64,000 nt of DNA from Actinoalloteichus caeruleus DSM 43889 (lineage in GTDB: Bacteria; Actinomycetota; Actinomycetes; Mycobacteriales; Pseudonocardiaceae): contig NZ_AUBJ02000001.1 of NCBI RefSeq assembly GCF_000429185.2, positions 2,728,001-2,792,000 of the forward strand, in the 5' to 3' direction. The notes below the pieces were generated by a model. The model saw only the letters and a list, made by a program, of their open reading frames with translations, ran no database searches and was not told where the DNA came from. Both the position numbers and the translations under genes were made by a program. Of this stretch, positions 55,026 to 63,758 are shown one piece after another; the first letter of the stretch is position 1, and the number at the start of each line of letters is the position of its first letter.

Positions 55026-55108
55026 CGAGGTCGAAAAGGAGGCAGGAGGGGTGCCGTTCCTGACGACTACTTCTCCCGGCACTTCTGGGTTCCGAGTCCG
55101 CGGCGGAC

Positions 55109-55150
55109 CGGGCTCTCCCACCTGCCGCCGACGGCCGGTGGGAGAGCCCG
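55109..55150. terminator. Bidirectional hairpin terminator after nrdJ and the HNH gene
   Basis: A perfect 14-bp stem (55109-55122 with 55137-55150) whose 14-base loop contains a GCCG/CGGC inner stem. Confidence 0.7.
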
Positions 55151-55163
55151 CTCGTGCCCTTGG

Positions 55164-57992
55164 TCAGCTGCAGCCGGAGGTGGAGCCGCAGCCCTCGCAG
55201 ACGTAGCAGGACCCGGCGGGGCGCATCTTGGTGCCGCAGGTGAAGCACAACGGCGCGTCCGCCTCCTTGCCCTGCCGCAGTTCGAGGAGCTCGGTCGAAC
55301 TGCCCGCACCGCTCGTCGGGCGCTCCGGGGCCTGCCCGGCCTCCACGGTGGAACGCATCCCCTCCAGATCGACCGGCTCGGTCCCGTCACCGCTCTCCCC
55401 GGCGACCTGCGCAGACCGCTCGGCCACGCTGAAGATGCCCAGCTCGGCGCGCTTCTCCAACGGCAGGTAGTCCAGGGCGAGGCGGCGGAACAGGTAGTCG
55501 AGGACGCTGGTGGCGATCCGCACGTCCGGGTCGTCGGTCATCCCCGCCGGTTCGAAGCGGAGGTTCTGGAACTTGGACACGTAGAACTCGAGGGGGATGC
55601 CGTACTGGAGGCCCACCGAGATGGACATGGAGAAAGCGTCCATCACGCCGGCCAGGGTCGAACCCTGCTTGCCCAGTTTCACGAAGATCTCGCCGAGGCC
55701 GTCGTCCGGGTAGGAACCGGCGTGCAGGTAGCCCTCGGCGCCTCCCACCGTGAAGGACACGGTCTGACTCGGCCGCTTCTTCGGCAGCCGCTTCCGGACG
55801 GGCCGGTACTCGACGACCGGTTCCGGGGCCTCCTCGGCGGCGGACTTCGACTTCCCCGCCGACAGCGGCTGGCCGACCTTGCAGTTGTCGCGGTAGATGG
55901 CCAGGGCCTTCAGACCCAGCCGCCAGCCCTCCCGGTAGATCTCGGCGACGTCCTCGACGGTGGCCCGTTCCGGCAGGTTGACGGTCTTGGAGATGGCACC
56001 GGAGATGAAGGGCTGGACGGCGGCCATCATGCGGACGTGGCCCATCGGGGCGATGGCCCGCTCCCCCATGGCGCAGTCGAAGACCTCGTAGTGCTCCGGG
56101 CGCAGCCCGGGAGCGTCCACCACGTGCCCGTGCTCGGCGATGTACTCGACGATCGCCTCGCTCTGCTCCTGCTGGTAGCCCAGCGCCCGCAGGGCGCGGG
56201 GAACGGTCTGGTTGACGATCTGCATGGACCCGCCGCCGACCAGCTTCTTGAACTTCACCAGGGCGAGGTCGGGTTCGATGCCCGTGGTGTCGCAGTCCAT
56301 CATCAGGCCGATCGTGCCGGTCGGCGCGAGGACGCTGGCCTGCGCGTTCCGCCACCCGTGGCGGGCACCGACCTCCAGGCCGCGCTGCCAGGCGGTGGTG
56401 GCGCGGGCCTGGATGGCGGAGTCGTTCTGGTTGTGGGTGCGGATCAGGTCGTTGGCCGCGGCGTGCTTGCGCATGACGCGCTGGTGGGCGTCCGCGTTGC
56501 GCGCGTACCCCTCGTAGGGGCCGACGATGCCGGCGAGCTCGGCGGACCGCCGGTAGGACACCGCGGTCATCAACGAGGTGATCGACGCGGCGAGCGAACG
56601 TCCGCCGTCGGAGTTGTACGCGTGTCCCGTCGCCATCAGCAGCGCGCCGAGGTTGGCGTAGCCGATGCCCAGCTGGCGGAACTTCCTGGTGGTGTCGCCG
56701 ATCTCGGGTGTCGGGAAGTCCGCGAAGCAGATGGAGATGTCCATCGCGGTGATGACCAGCTCGACCGACCGCTCGAACAGGTCGGCGTCGAAGACACCGT
56801 CCTCGCCGAGGAAGCGCATCAGGTTCAGCGACGCCAGGTTGCAGCTGGAGTTGTCGAGGTGCATGTACTCGGAGCACGGGTTGGAGGCCGTGATGCGGCC
56901 GGACTCCGGGCAGGTGTGCCAGTCGTTGATGGTCGTGTCGTACTGGATCCCGGGGTCGGCGCACTCCCAGGCTGCCCTGGCGATGCGGTCGAAGAGCCGG
57001 CGCGCGTCGACCTCCTCCACGGTCTCGCCGGTGGTGCGGGACCGCAGGCCGAAGTTCGTGCCCGACTCCACGGCCCGCATGAACTCGTCGGAGACGCGGA
57101 CCGAGTTGTTGGCGTTCTGGTACTGCACGCTGACGATGTCGTCGCCGCCCAGGTCCATGTCGAATCCGGCGTCGCGCAGCGCCCGGATCTTCTGCTCCTC
57201 CCGGGCCTTGGTCTCGACGAACTCCTCGATGTCGGGGTGGTCGACGTCGAGGACGACCATCTTCGCCGCGCGCCTGGTCGCGCCGCCGGACTTGATGGTG
57301 CCGGCGGAGGCGTCCGCGCCGCGCATGAACGAGACCGGGCCCGAGGCGGTGCCGCCGGAGGACAACAACTCCTTGGAGGACCGGATGCGGGACAGGTTCA
57401 GCCCCGCACCGGAGCCGCCCTTGAAGATCAGCCCCTCCTCGCGGTACCAGTTCAGGATCGACTCCATCGTGTCGTCGACCGCCAGGATGAAGCACGCGCT
57501 GACCTGCTGCGGGGAGGAGGTGCCGACGTTGAACCACACCGGGGAGTTGAAGCTGAACACCTGGTGGAGCAGCATGTGGGTGAGCTCGTGCTCGAAGATC
57601 TCCGCGTCGGCGTCGGTCTCGAAGTAGCCGTGCTCGACCCCGGCCGCGACGTAGGTGCCCACGACCCGGTCGATGAGCTGGCGGAGGCTGTTCTCCCGGT
57701 GCTCCGAACCGACCGCTCCCCGGAAGTACTTGCTGGTGACGATGTTCACGGCGTTGACCGACCAGAAGTCGGGGAACTCGACGCCCCGCTGCTCGAAGTT
57801 GACCGACCCGTCCCGCCAGTTGGTCATGACCACGTCGCGGTGCTGCCAGTTCACGGCGTCGTAGGGGTGGACGCCCTCCGTGGTGTGCACTCGGCCCACC
57901 CGGAGCTTCGCTCCCGCCGACCGGGATCCGCCAGTGGTGGACTTCGCCTTGCCCCTGGCTCGTCCGGTGGCGCTCCCGACGGTTTCAGTCAT
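55164..57992 (-). CDS. nrdJ: Vitamin B12-dependent (class II) ribonucleoside-diphosphate reductase
   Basis: Makes deoxyribonucleotides using adenosylcobalamin, with or without oxygen. The 942 residues have a short Thr/Lys/Gly-rich leader, then the reductase barrel: SPVWFNVG, SACFILAVDDTMESI, FKGGSGAGLNLSRIRSS, NPCSEYMHLDNSSCNLASLN (active-site region), and APTGTIGLMMDCDTTGIEPD. The C-terminal redox tail CFTCGTKMRPAGSCYVCEGC is typical of NrdJ. The ATG at 57992 with GAGGAGAG upstream is preferred to the longer frame. Follows nrdR on the same strand, as in Streptomyces, so NrdR probably controls it. Confidence 0.95.
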   Translation of the reverse strand: MTETVGSATGRARGKAKSTTGGSRSAGAKLRVGRVHTTEGVHPYDAVNWQHRDVVMTNWRDGSVNFEQRGVEFPDFWSVNAVNIVTSKYFRGAVGSEHRENSLRQLIDRVVGTYVAAGVEHGYFETDADAEIFEHELTHMLLHQVFSFNSPVWFNVGTSSPQQVSACFILAVDDTMESILNWYREEGLIFKGGSGAGLNLSRIRSSKELLSSGGTASGPVSFMRGADASAGTIKSGGATRRAAKMVVLDVDHPDIEEFVETKAREEQKIRALRDAGFDMDLGGDDIVSVQYQNANNSVRVSDEFMRAVESGTNFGLRSRTTGETVEEVDARRLFDRIARAAWECADPGIQYDTTINDWHTCPESGRITASNPCSEYMHLDNSSCNLASLNLMRFLGEDGVFDADLFERSVELVITAMDISICFADFPTPEIGDTTRKFRQLGIGYANLGALLMATGHAYNSDGGRSLAASITSLMTAVSYRRSAELAGIVGPYEGYARNADAHQRVMRKHAAANDLIRTHNQNDSAIQARATTAWQRGLEVGARHGWRNAQASVLAPTGTIGLMMDCDTTGIEPDLALVKFKKLVGGGSMQIVNQTVPRALRALGYQQEQSEAIVEYIAEHGHVVDAPGLRPEHYEVFDCAMGERAIAPMGHVRMMAAVQPFISGAISKTVNLPERATVEDVAEIYREGWRLGLKALAIYRDNCKVGQPLSAGKSKSAAEEAPEPVVEYRPVRKRLPKKRPSQTVSFTVGGAEGYLHAGSYPDDGLGEIFVKLGKQGSTLAGVMDAFSMSISVGLQYGIPLEFYVSKFQNLRFEPAGMTDDPDVRIATSVLDYLFRRLALDYLPLEKRAELGIFSVAERSAQVAGESGDGTEPVDLEGMRSTVEAGQAPERPTSGAGSSTELLELRQGKEADAPLCFTCGTKMRPAGSCYVCEGCGSTSGCS

Positions 57993-58067
57993 GCCGCTCT
58001 CTCCTCGTCCTGCTGGTGTGGTTCGTCCGCCACTCGGGCGGTTCCGGTCGTGGTCAACCCGCGGTGG

Positions 58068-58086
58068 GGCTGCCCTCCGGGCAGCC
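58068..58086 (-). other. Hairpin in the nrdR-nrdJ intercistronic space
   Basis: A perfect 8-bp stem (58068-58075 with 58079-58086) with a 3-base loop in the 164-base spacer. It could attenuate, or stabilise the nrdJ part of, the operon transcript. Confidence 0.4.
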
Positions 58087-58156
58087 GTCAGCCCCGTCAC
58101 GTTGCCGGGTGTGGGTGTGGGCCGTCGTGGCCCCGAAGTCGGATCCGCTGACGCCC

Positions 58157-58633
58157 TCAGGGGGCCTCGGCTGGCTCCTCCCCGTCCGCCTGGACGGTCC
58201 GCAACTCGGCGATCTCCTTTTCGAAGTCCTCCACGGAGGAGAACGCCCGGTAGACGCTGGCGAAGCGCAGGTACGCGACCTCGTCGAGGTCCCGGAGTGG
58301 TCCCAGGATGGCCAGACCGACCTCGTGGCTGGCGATCTCGGCGGAGCCCGTGGACCGGACGACCTCCTCGACGCGGTGCGCGAGCTGTTGCAGCGCGTCC
58401 TCGTCCACCGGCCGTCCCTGGCAGGCGCGCTGGACGCCTCGGACGACCTTGTTCCGGCTGAACGGCTCCGTCACTCCGGAGCGTTTCACGACGGCGAGCA
58501 CTGCTTCCTCAACCGTGGTGAACCGGCGACCACAGCCCGTGCACGACCTCCGACGCCGGATGGCCTGTCCCTCGTCGACCTCCCGCGAGTCGACGACGCG
58601 GGAGTCAGAGTGTCGACAGAACGGACACCGCAC
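58157..58633 (-). CDS. nrdR: Transcriptional repressor NrdR
   Basis: Zn-ribbon, ATP-cone repressor that senses ATP/dATP and represses ribonucleotide reductase genes. The 158 residues start [19 protein letters not shown]; the zinc site is completed by [10 protein letters not shown]. The ATP-cone (about 47-137) begins [21 protein letters not shown] 20-residue acidic tail follows. The GTG at 58633 gives the family-typical N-terminus and follows AAGGGGTGG. First gene of the nrdR-nrdJ operon, with NrdR boxes about 125 bases upstream. Confidence 0.94.
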   Translation of the reverse strand: MRCPFCRHSDSRVVDSREVDEGQAIRRRRSCTGCGRRFTTVEEAVLAVVKRSGVTEPFSRNKVVRGVQRACQGRPVDEDALQQLAHRVEEVVRSTGSAEIASHEVGLAILGPLRDLDEVAYLRFASVYRAFSSVEDFEKEIAELRTVQADGEEPAEAP

Positions 58634-58758
58634 GATCCACCCCTTAACTCGGTACGCACTGGTGGGACCGGCATCGCCGCGCCCGGTGACCAGGATACTC
58701 GGGCATCGTTCACCAAGCTCACCCGAACCCCAATCTGTAGAGCGTTCCCGGCACTCCG

Positions 58759-58790
58759 ACACTAGATGTTGGGGTCCAAACCTAGACACG
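58759..58790 (-). promoter_or_regulatory. Probable NrdR box(es) upstream of nrdR-nrdJ
   Basis: On the minus strand CCCCAACATCTAGTGT (58774-58759) closely fits the actinobacterial NrdR box. A more degenerate partner occupies the adjoining 16 bases (58790-58775, ending GTGTCTAGG on that strand). NrdR boxes usually come in pairs. Confidence 0.5.
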
Positions 58791-59131
58791 CGGCCGAAGC
58801 GGGTGCAAGCAACGACACGGGTGAACCCCGACTTCGCCCTGACGGGTGGGCCCGACCTGGCCGTACGCCGCTCCGTCACGGCGCGCGCACCCCAGGTGAC
58901 GTGCCACCCGCCCCCGCCCGAACCACCCCCACCCCGAGCGGGCACCCCACCCGACACCCGGCCCGAGCGCGCGCCGAGCGCAGCCGCCCACGGGGCGATC
59001 GGAATGGGCGGACGAGGCGTGCGGTGGACGTCGAACAAGGAATTGCGACGCGTTCCGAACCGAACAGACGTTCGATTTCCTTCGTCCTTTCCGGCACTCG
59101 GGGAACCGGGGCGACGGGGGGACTCGCCCAT

Positions 59132-59147
59132 TCGAACAGGTGTTTGA
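59132..59147 (+). promoter_or_regulatory. LexA (SOS) box of lexA
   Basis: TCGAACAGGTGTTTGA differs at one base from the actinobacterial SOS box TCGAAC-N4-GTTCGA. It overlaps a TTGATC -35 (59144-59149), which is followed 17 bases later by a TACCGT -10, so LexA bound there would block its own promoter. Confidence 0.7.
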
Positions 59148-59382
59148 TCTTCACGTATGTTCGCGTTACCGTGGACATCTCGACAGTCCCGGCGGAGTGG
59201 GGCGGACGACGGTCGGCGCGATGTCGATACCGCCACTCCCTCCGCGGCAGTCCCGGGTGATCCACGCGTGGACGGCACGATGATCACGGATCATCTGGTT
59301 GCGCGGGAATCACGACGGTGACCGGAGCCGAACGTCGTCACGACGTCGGTGCGACGAGGGCGACAGCCCAGGAGGACAGGAG

Positions 59383-60096
59383 ATGGCACGCAGGACCGAG
59401 CCGGATCTGGGCCCCGACCGCGCGGCGGCCGTGTCCGAGGTGCCCTCGACGGGCGCCGCGTCCCCTCCGAACGGCGCGCTGACCAGCCGCCAACAACGGG
59501 TGCTCGAGGTCATCAGGCAGTGGTTGGACGAGCACGGCTACCCACCCAGCATCCGGGAGATCGGAGAGGCGGTCGGGCTGACCTCCACCTCCTCGGTGGC
59601 GCACCAGCTGCGCACACTGGAGCGGAAGGGGTACCTGCGCCGGGATCCCAACCGGCCGCGCGCGGTCGGCGTGCTCCCGGTCGACGTGGTCGTGCCAGCC
59701 ACGGAGGAGCCCACTCCCTCGGCGCCCGCCTACGTACCCCTGCTGGGCCGCATCGCGGCGGGAGGTCCCGTTCTCGCGGAGGAGGCGGTGGAGGACGTCT
59801 TCCCCCTCCCCAGGGAGATCGTCGGTGAGGGTTCCCTGTTCCTGCTCCGAGTCACGGGTGACTCGATGGTGGAGGCGGCGATCACCGACGGCGACTGGGT
59901 GGTGGTCCGGCAGCAGCCCGACGCCGAGAACGGCGACGTCGTCGCCGCGATGCTGGAGGGCGAGGCGACGGTCAAGACCTTCCGCCGGCGCGAGGACCAC
60001 GTCTGGTTGATGCCGCACAACCCCGCCTTCGAACCGATCCTCGGTGATGACGCGACCATCCTCGGCAAGGTGGTGGCGGTCCTCCGCCGGCTCTGA
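59383..60096 (+). CDS. lexA: SOS repressor LexA
   Basis: Represses DNA-damage genes until RecA-stimulated self-cleavage. The 237 residues consist of a winged HTH (about 32-97, [20 protein letters not shown]) and an S24 latent-protease domain. The scissile Ala126-Gly127 lies in [13 protein letters not shown]; the catalytic dyad is Ser161 in GDSMVEAAI and Lys198 in EATVKTFRR. An extra polar N-terminus of about 30 residues precedes the HTH, as in other actinobacteria. The ATG at 59383 has AGGAGGACAGG upstream. Confidence 0.96.
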   Translation: MARRTEPDLGPDRAAAVSEVPSTGAASPPNGALTSRQQRVLEVIRQWLDEHGYPPSIREIGEAVGLTSTSSVAHQLRTLERKGYLRRDPNRPRAVGVLPVDVVVPATEEPTPSAPAYVPLLGRIAAGGPVLAEEAVEDVFPLPREIVGEGSLFLLRVTGDSMVEAAITDGDWVVVRQQPDAENGDVVAAMLEGEATVKTFRRREDHVWLMPHNPAFEPILGDDATILGKVVAVLRRL

Positions 60097-60508
60097 CCAC
60101 CCCGCCGCCGCGCTGGGGAGGGAGGCGGGGCCGCACGTCGCCTCGGAAGGACGTGGGGGTGCCCTTCGGCTCCCGCCCCGGTCGCGGAGCTGGGACCGCC
60201 GCGCGGGGGGCCGCCACCACGACGGGCCGTGCCGAGCGAGGAGCGGCAGTGGCGGGAGCTGGCGCTGGCTGCGCCGGGAGTGCGGACCACCCACCCGCGC
60301 CGGTCCCCACGGCCCTCGTCCGCCCTCGGCCGGAGTTCGGCATGGCGACGGGCGCCAGGGCCGGGTCACCACTCCCCGGCCAGGGTGTGGGCATCCCGCA
60401 GGAGGTGAGACCCCCGGACGCGCGGCACTGGGAACGGACGGGTCGGCTGGGGCGCCCTGTCCGTCCCGCTCCAGCGCCCCTCGGCCTCCCGCCCGGCCGC
60501 CCCGGGGT
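60097..60508. other. 412-base convergent gap after lexA
   Basis: A CCCCGCC/GGCGGGG pair (60100-60106 and 60124-60130) may end the lexA transcript. The rest is very G+C-rich; frames on both strands have mixed codon bias and Pro/Ala/Gly-rich products, so no gene is called. Confidence 0.4.
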
Positions 60509-61576
60509 CTAGGTGGCCCGCCGCGAACGGCTCACGACCCAGGTCAGGAGCGCCGCGAGCAGGCCGGCGATCCCCAGGGCCTGCCAACCCGGCATCCCCT
60601 CGTCGTCAGCACTGAGGGCGGCGTCCTCCCCGTGGTCCCGCCCGGCTTCGCCGCGGTCCTCCTCCTCGGACGGGACCTCGCCGCTCGCCGTGGACCCCCG
60701 GGAACGTTCCGCCTCGGCGAGCAGCTCGACGGCGCCCGGGTAGGCCCGGATCGGCTGGTTCTCACCCTCCGAGGTCGAGAGCAAGGTGCCATCCGGCTCG
60801 AGGGCGACGGCCTCCCCCTGCGGCTCGTCCGGGATCGGGATGTTGACCGGTTCTCCGGCCAGGGCCTCCACCACGTCGCCGTCGGGGGCGCTGAACAGGT
60901 AGGCCTCGGTGTAGGTGCGCAGCGCGACCACGGTGCCGTCCGCGCTGACCGAGCCGCCCGTGACCGCCACCGACCCCACCATCTCCGGGATCGGCCCCCC
61001 TGGCGTGGTGGTGCTCCGGAACCGCACCGAGCCCACCTCCTCCAGGGGCACCGGCCCCGGGGTGCGCAGCGGCTCCGCCGGTCGGTACACGTAGGCGGTT
61101 CCGAAGATCTCCTTCGTCACGATGTGGGGTACGCCGTCGCGGTCCAGCAGCAGTGCCTCGGCGTCGTGCGGACCACGCGGGTAGGTCATCCGGTGCAGCG
61201 ACGCCACCCCGTCCGGGGTGATGCGGACGAAGGCGACGTGCTCCCGCCGCCGGCGGTTGTCGCCGGTCTCGGCCACCCAGATCGTGCCGTCCGGGGCGAC
61301 CGCGACGTCCCCGACGTCGTAGTGGTCGATGCCGGTGGTGATCACCCTCGCCACCGAGCAGTCCCGGTTGAGGACGAACACCTGGACCTGCGGGTCGTGG
61401 TCGTTGACCACGTACCAGTGCGTGCCGTCCGAGGCGATGCCGGAGACCATCGTCAGCCGGGGGTCGCTCATCCTGCACAACTCCACCGGCTCCGGCGGTC
61501 GCGCCTCCGCCGCCGCCGGAACCGAACCGAGGACGGTGAGCGCCACGACCCCCAGCACGGCCGACGAGACGGCCAT
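60509..61576 (-). CDS. Surface-anchored beta-propeller-like protein
   Basis: A 355-residue protein with no recognised enzyme family. N-terminal signal peptide (VSSAVLGVVALTVLG, cleavage near PAAAEA). Repeating beta-strand units suggest a propeller: DGTHWYVVNDHDPQVQV, DVAVAPDGTIWVAETGDN, DGVPHIVTKEIFGTAYVYRP and EAVALEPDGTLLSTSEGEN. An acidic linker leads to a C-terminal membrane anchor, GWQALGIAGLLAALLTWVVS, with an Arg-rich stop. It would sit on the outer face of the membrane. Its ATG overlaps the hflX stop (TGATG), so it is translated together with HflX. Confidence 0.78.
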   Translation of the reverse strand: MAVSSAVLGVVALTVLGSVPAAAEARPPEPVELCRMSDPRLTMVSGIASDGTHWYVVNDHDPQVQVFVLNRDCSVARVITTGIDHYDVGDVAVAPDGTIWVAETGDNRRRREHVAFVRITPDGVASLHRMTYPRGPHDAEALLLDRDGVPHIVTKEIFGTAYVYRPAEPLRTPGPVPLEEVGSVRFRSTTTPGGPIPEMVGSVAVTGGSVSADGTVVALRTYTEAYLFSAPDGDVVEALAGEPVNIPIPDEPQGEAVALEPDGTLLSTSEGENQPIRAYPGAVELLAEAERSRGSTASGEVPSEEEDRGEAGRDHGEDAALSADDEGMPGWQALGIAGLLAALLTWVVSRSRRAT

Positions 61577-63012
61577 CAGTGGCGCGCCGGCACGTCCACG
61601 GCGAACTCCCGCAGCGCGGCGGCGAGGTTCGGCCACACGCGGGCCCGCAACCGGGTACCGGTGTCGGTGTGCTCCTCCTCCAGCACCTCCCCCTCCTCGT
61701 GCACGCGAGCGACCAGCTCACCACGCGAGTAGGGCACCAGGGCGTCCACCACGTCGCCCGGGCGGGGCAGGGCGTCGGAGATGCGCTGGCGCAGGTCCTC
61801 GATGCCCTCTCGGGTGTGGGCTGACACGAAGACCGCGTCGGGGAAGAGGTGCCGCAGTTCCGCCAGCACGACCTCGCTCGCCTGGTCGATCTTGTTGACG
61901 ACGAGCAGCTCGGGTGGCATCGGGTTCTCGCGGTCCTCGGTGATCTCCCGCAGCACGTCCCGAACCGAGGACACCTGCCGGGTGGGCACCGCGTCGGAAC
62001 CGTCCACCACGTGCACCAGGAGGTCGGCGTCGGCCACCTCCTCCAGCGTCGACCGGAAGGCCTCCACCAGCTGGTGCGGGAGGTGGCGGACGAAGCCGAC
62101 GGTGTCGGTGAAGGTCAGGGGCCGGCCATCGGGCGTCACACCACGACGGGTGGCCGGGTCGAGGGTCGCGAACAGCGCGTCCTCCACCAGCACCCCGGCG
62201 TCGGTGACCGCGTTGAGCAGGCTGGACTTGCCGGCGTTGGTGTAACCGGCGATCGCCACGTTGGGGGTGGTGCTGCCCAGGCGCCTGCTCCGCTTCGTCT
62301 GCCGGGCCTGTCCCATCAGGTTGATCTCCCGGCGCAGCTTGGCGATCCGCTTGTGGATCCGTCGCCGGTCGGTCTCCAGCTTGGTCTCACCCGGACCCCT
62401 GCCGCCGATACCGCCGCCCGCCAGCCGTCCACCGGCCTGCCGCGACATCGCCTCACCCCAGCCCCGCAGGCGGGGCAGCATGTACTGGAGCTGCGCGAGC
62501 TCGACCTGCGCCTTGCCCTCCCGCGAACTCGCGTGCTGGGCGAAGATGTCCAGGATCAGCGCGGTGCGGTCGATCACCTTGAGCTTGACGCGCTCCTCCA
62601 GCTGGCGCAGCTGGCTGGGGGACAGCTCACCGTCGCAGATGATCGTGTCGGCGCCCTGCGACACCGCCAGGTCGCGCAGTTCGCGCACCTTGCCCGAACC
62701 GATGTAGGTGGCGGGGTCGGGACGGGGGCGCCGCTGCACCAACCCGTCCAGCACCTCGGAGCCGGCTGTCTCGGCGAGCCGGGCCAGCTCGGCCAGCGAG
62801 GCCTCCGCGTAGGCGCTGTCACCGTCGGTCCACACGCCGACGAGCACCACCCGCTCCAGGCGGAGCTGCCGGTACTCGACCTCGGTGACGTCGGTGAGTT
62901 CCGTGGAGAGGCCGGCGACCCTGCGGAGGGCCACCCGGTCGGCGAGGGCCAGGTCACCCGTCGACGGAGTCTCTTCTTCGACCAGTTCTGGGTCGGACTC
63001 GAAGTTCGTCAT
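61576..63012 (-). CDS. hflX: GTPase HflX
   Basis: Ribosome-associated GTPase that splits stalled or hibernating 70S ribosomes. The 478 residues contain the HflX N-terminal domain (about 40-170, with RRPRPDPATYIGSGKV), a helical linker (GGGIGGRGPGETKLETDRRR), and the G domain with GYTNAGKSSLLNAV (G1), a FATLDPATRR switch, DTVGFVRHLP (G3) and NKID (G4). A C-terminal domain of about 90 residues completes it. In M. tuberculosis hflX (Rv2725c) lies at the same distance from lexA. Confidence 0.95.
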   Translation of the reverse strand: MTNFESDPELVEEETPSTGDLALADRVALRRVAGLSTELTDVTEVEYRQLRLERVVLVGVWTDGDSAYAEASLAELARLAETAGSEVLDGLVQRRPRPDPATYIGSGKVRELRDLAVSQGADTIICDGELSPSQLRQLEERVKLKVIDRTALILDIFAQHASSREGKAQVELAQLQYMLPRLRGWGEAMSRQAGGRLAGGGIGGRGPGETKLETDRRRIHKRIAKLRREINLMGQARQTKRSRRLGSTTPNVAIAGYTNAGKSSLLNAVTDAGVLVEDALFATLDPATRRGVTPDGRPLTFTDTVGFVRHLPHQLVEAFRSTLEEVADADLLVHVVDGSDAVPTRQVSSVRDVLREITEDRENPMPPELLVVNKIDQASEVVLAELRHLFPDAVFVSAHTREGIEDLRQRISDALPRPGDVVDALVPYSRGELVARVHEEGEVLEEEHTDTGTRLRARVWPNLAAALREFAVDVPARH

Positions 63013-63758
63013 ACGCGTCCATCATCCCACGGTTGGCCACCCTTTTTCCGCTCCCGAGGAGGGTTGGTGCCACCGGGCGCGGGGAGGACGGCTCCGGAGG
63101 GCGCGGCAGGGGCTCGGGGGCCGGCGCCCCAGGGCCGGGGACGGACGGGCGGCGGCCCAGCCGACACCAGCCCCGGCCCGGCCTCGCCGCCGCCAGTCGG
63201 TCGGTCGTCCTCGTCCCGGGCGACGCAGCCGTCGCGGCGGCGCGAACCGGGTCCCTGTCGGCGCTGGGCGAACTCGTCAACCAGTCCGAGGAGCCCCTCC
63301 CCGCAGCCCTTCGAGTGGAAGGCCGCCGACCTCGATGTCGACAGCCGCTCCCGGTCCCCAAGACCCGGCTCCGGGCCCACGACGGCCGGGCGGACGCCGG
63401 TGGGCACCGCCTCGGGCGCGCTCGCCCCCGGCCGAGGCCGGCACCAGGGAACCCGCCTCGGCGGGACTCCGGGCGGGTGGAGCAGCGAGGTCGGGTCCTC
63501 GACGGGCCGTTCCCGCCTGCTCCTCGTCGGTGAGCTCGCGCCCGTGCGGGCGGTCCGACGGTGCGGCGGCGCCGAGCGGGCGAGCGGCCGCCCGCTTCCC
63601 GCCCGCCGCGCATTCCGCGCCCACCTCGGCCGGCCCGCCCTGTCGACAGCCTGGCCGCGACCTCGCGTCCACGGAGCCGCCGCTCCGCCCAACGGACGAG
63701 GTGCCAGGCGAGGACAGGTGGTTGACCGTCACCCGGAGGAGGGGAAAGATCGCCCCGC
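63013..63758. other. 746-base region upstream of hflX, possibly holding a decayed gene
   Basis: No intact gene is supported. On the minus strand, G/C-biased third positions follow one frame from 63732 to about 63510 and another from there to about 63200, as if a gene carried a frameshift, but neither product resembles a known family. The dapF-miaA genes near hflX in M. tuberculosis are not visible here. Confidence 0.35.

Larger units (their letters stand above)
58634..59382. other. 749-base divergent region between nrdR and lexA
   Basis: No supported gene, although M. tuberculosis has a LysM-domain cell-division regulator (Rv2719c) divergent from lexA at this place; no LysM motif is visible. 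Regulatory sites for nrdR (58759-58790) and lexA (59132-59147) lie here. Bases 59030-59180 are A+T-richer. TATCCT (minus strand, 58697-58702) is a possible -10 for nrdR. Confidence 0.5.

Noticed and set aside
57993-58156. Cobalamin riboswitch expected before a B12-dependent reductase.
   Set aside because: No B12-box sequence is present in the spacer or upstream of nrdR; actinobacterial nrdRJ operons are usually controlled by NrdR, and the riboswitch is associated with class I nrdAB.
60153-60512. Plus-strand frame of 119 codons after lexA.
   Set aside because: Pro/Ala/Gly-rich product, mixed third-position bias, no ribosome-binding site, and it overlaps the end of the propeller-like gene.
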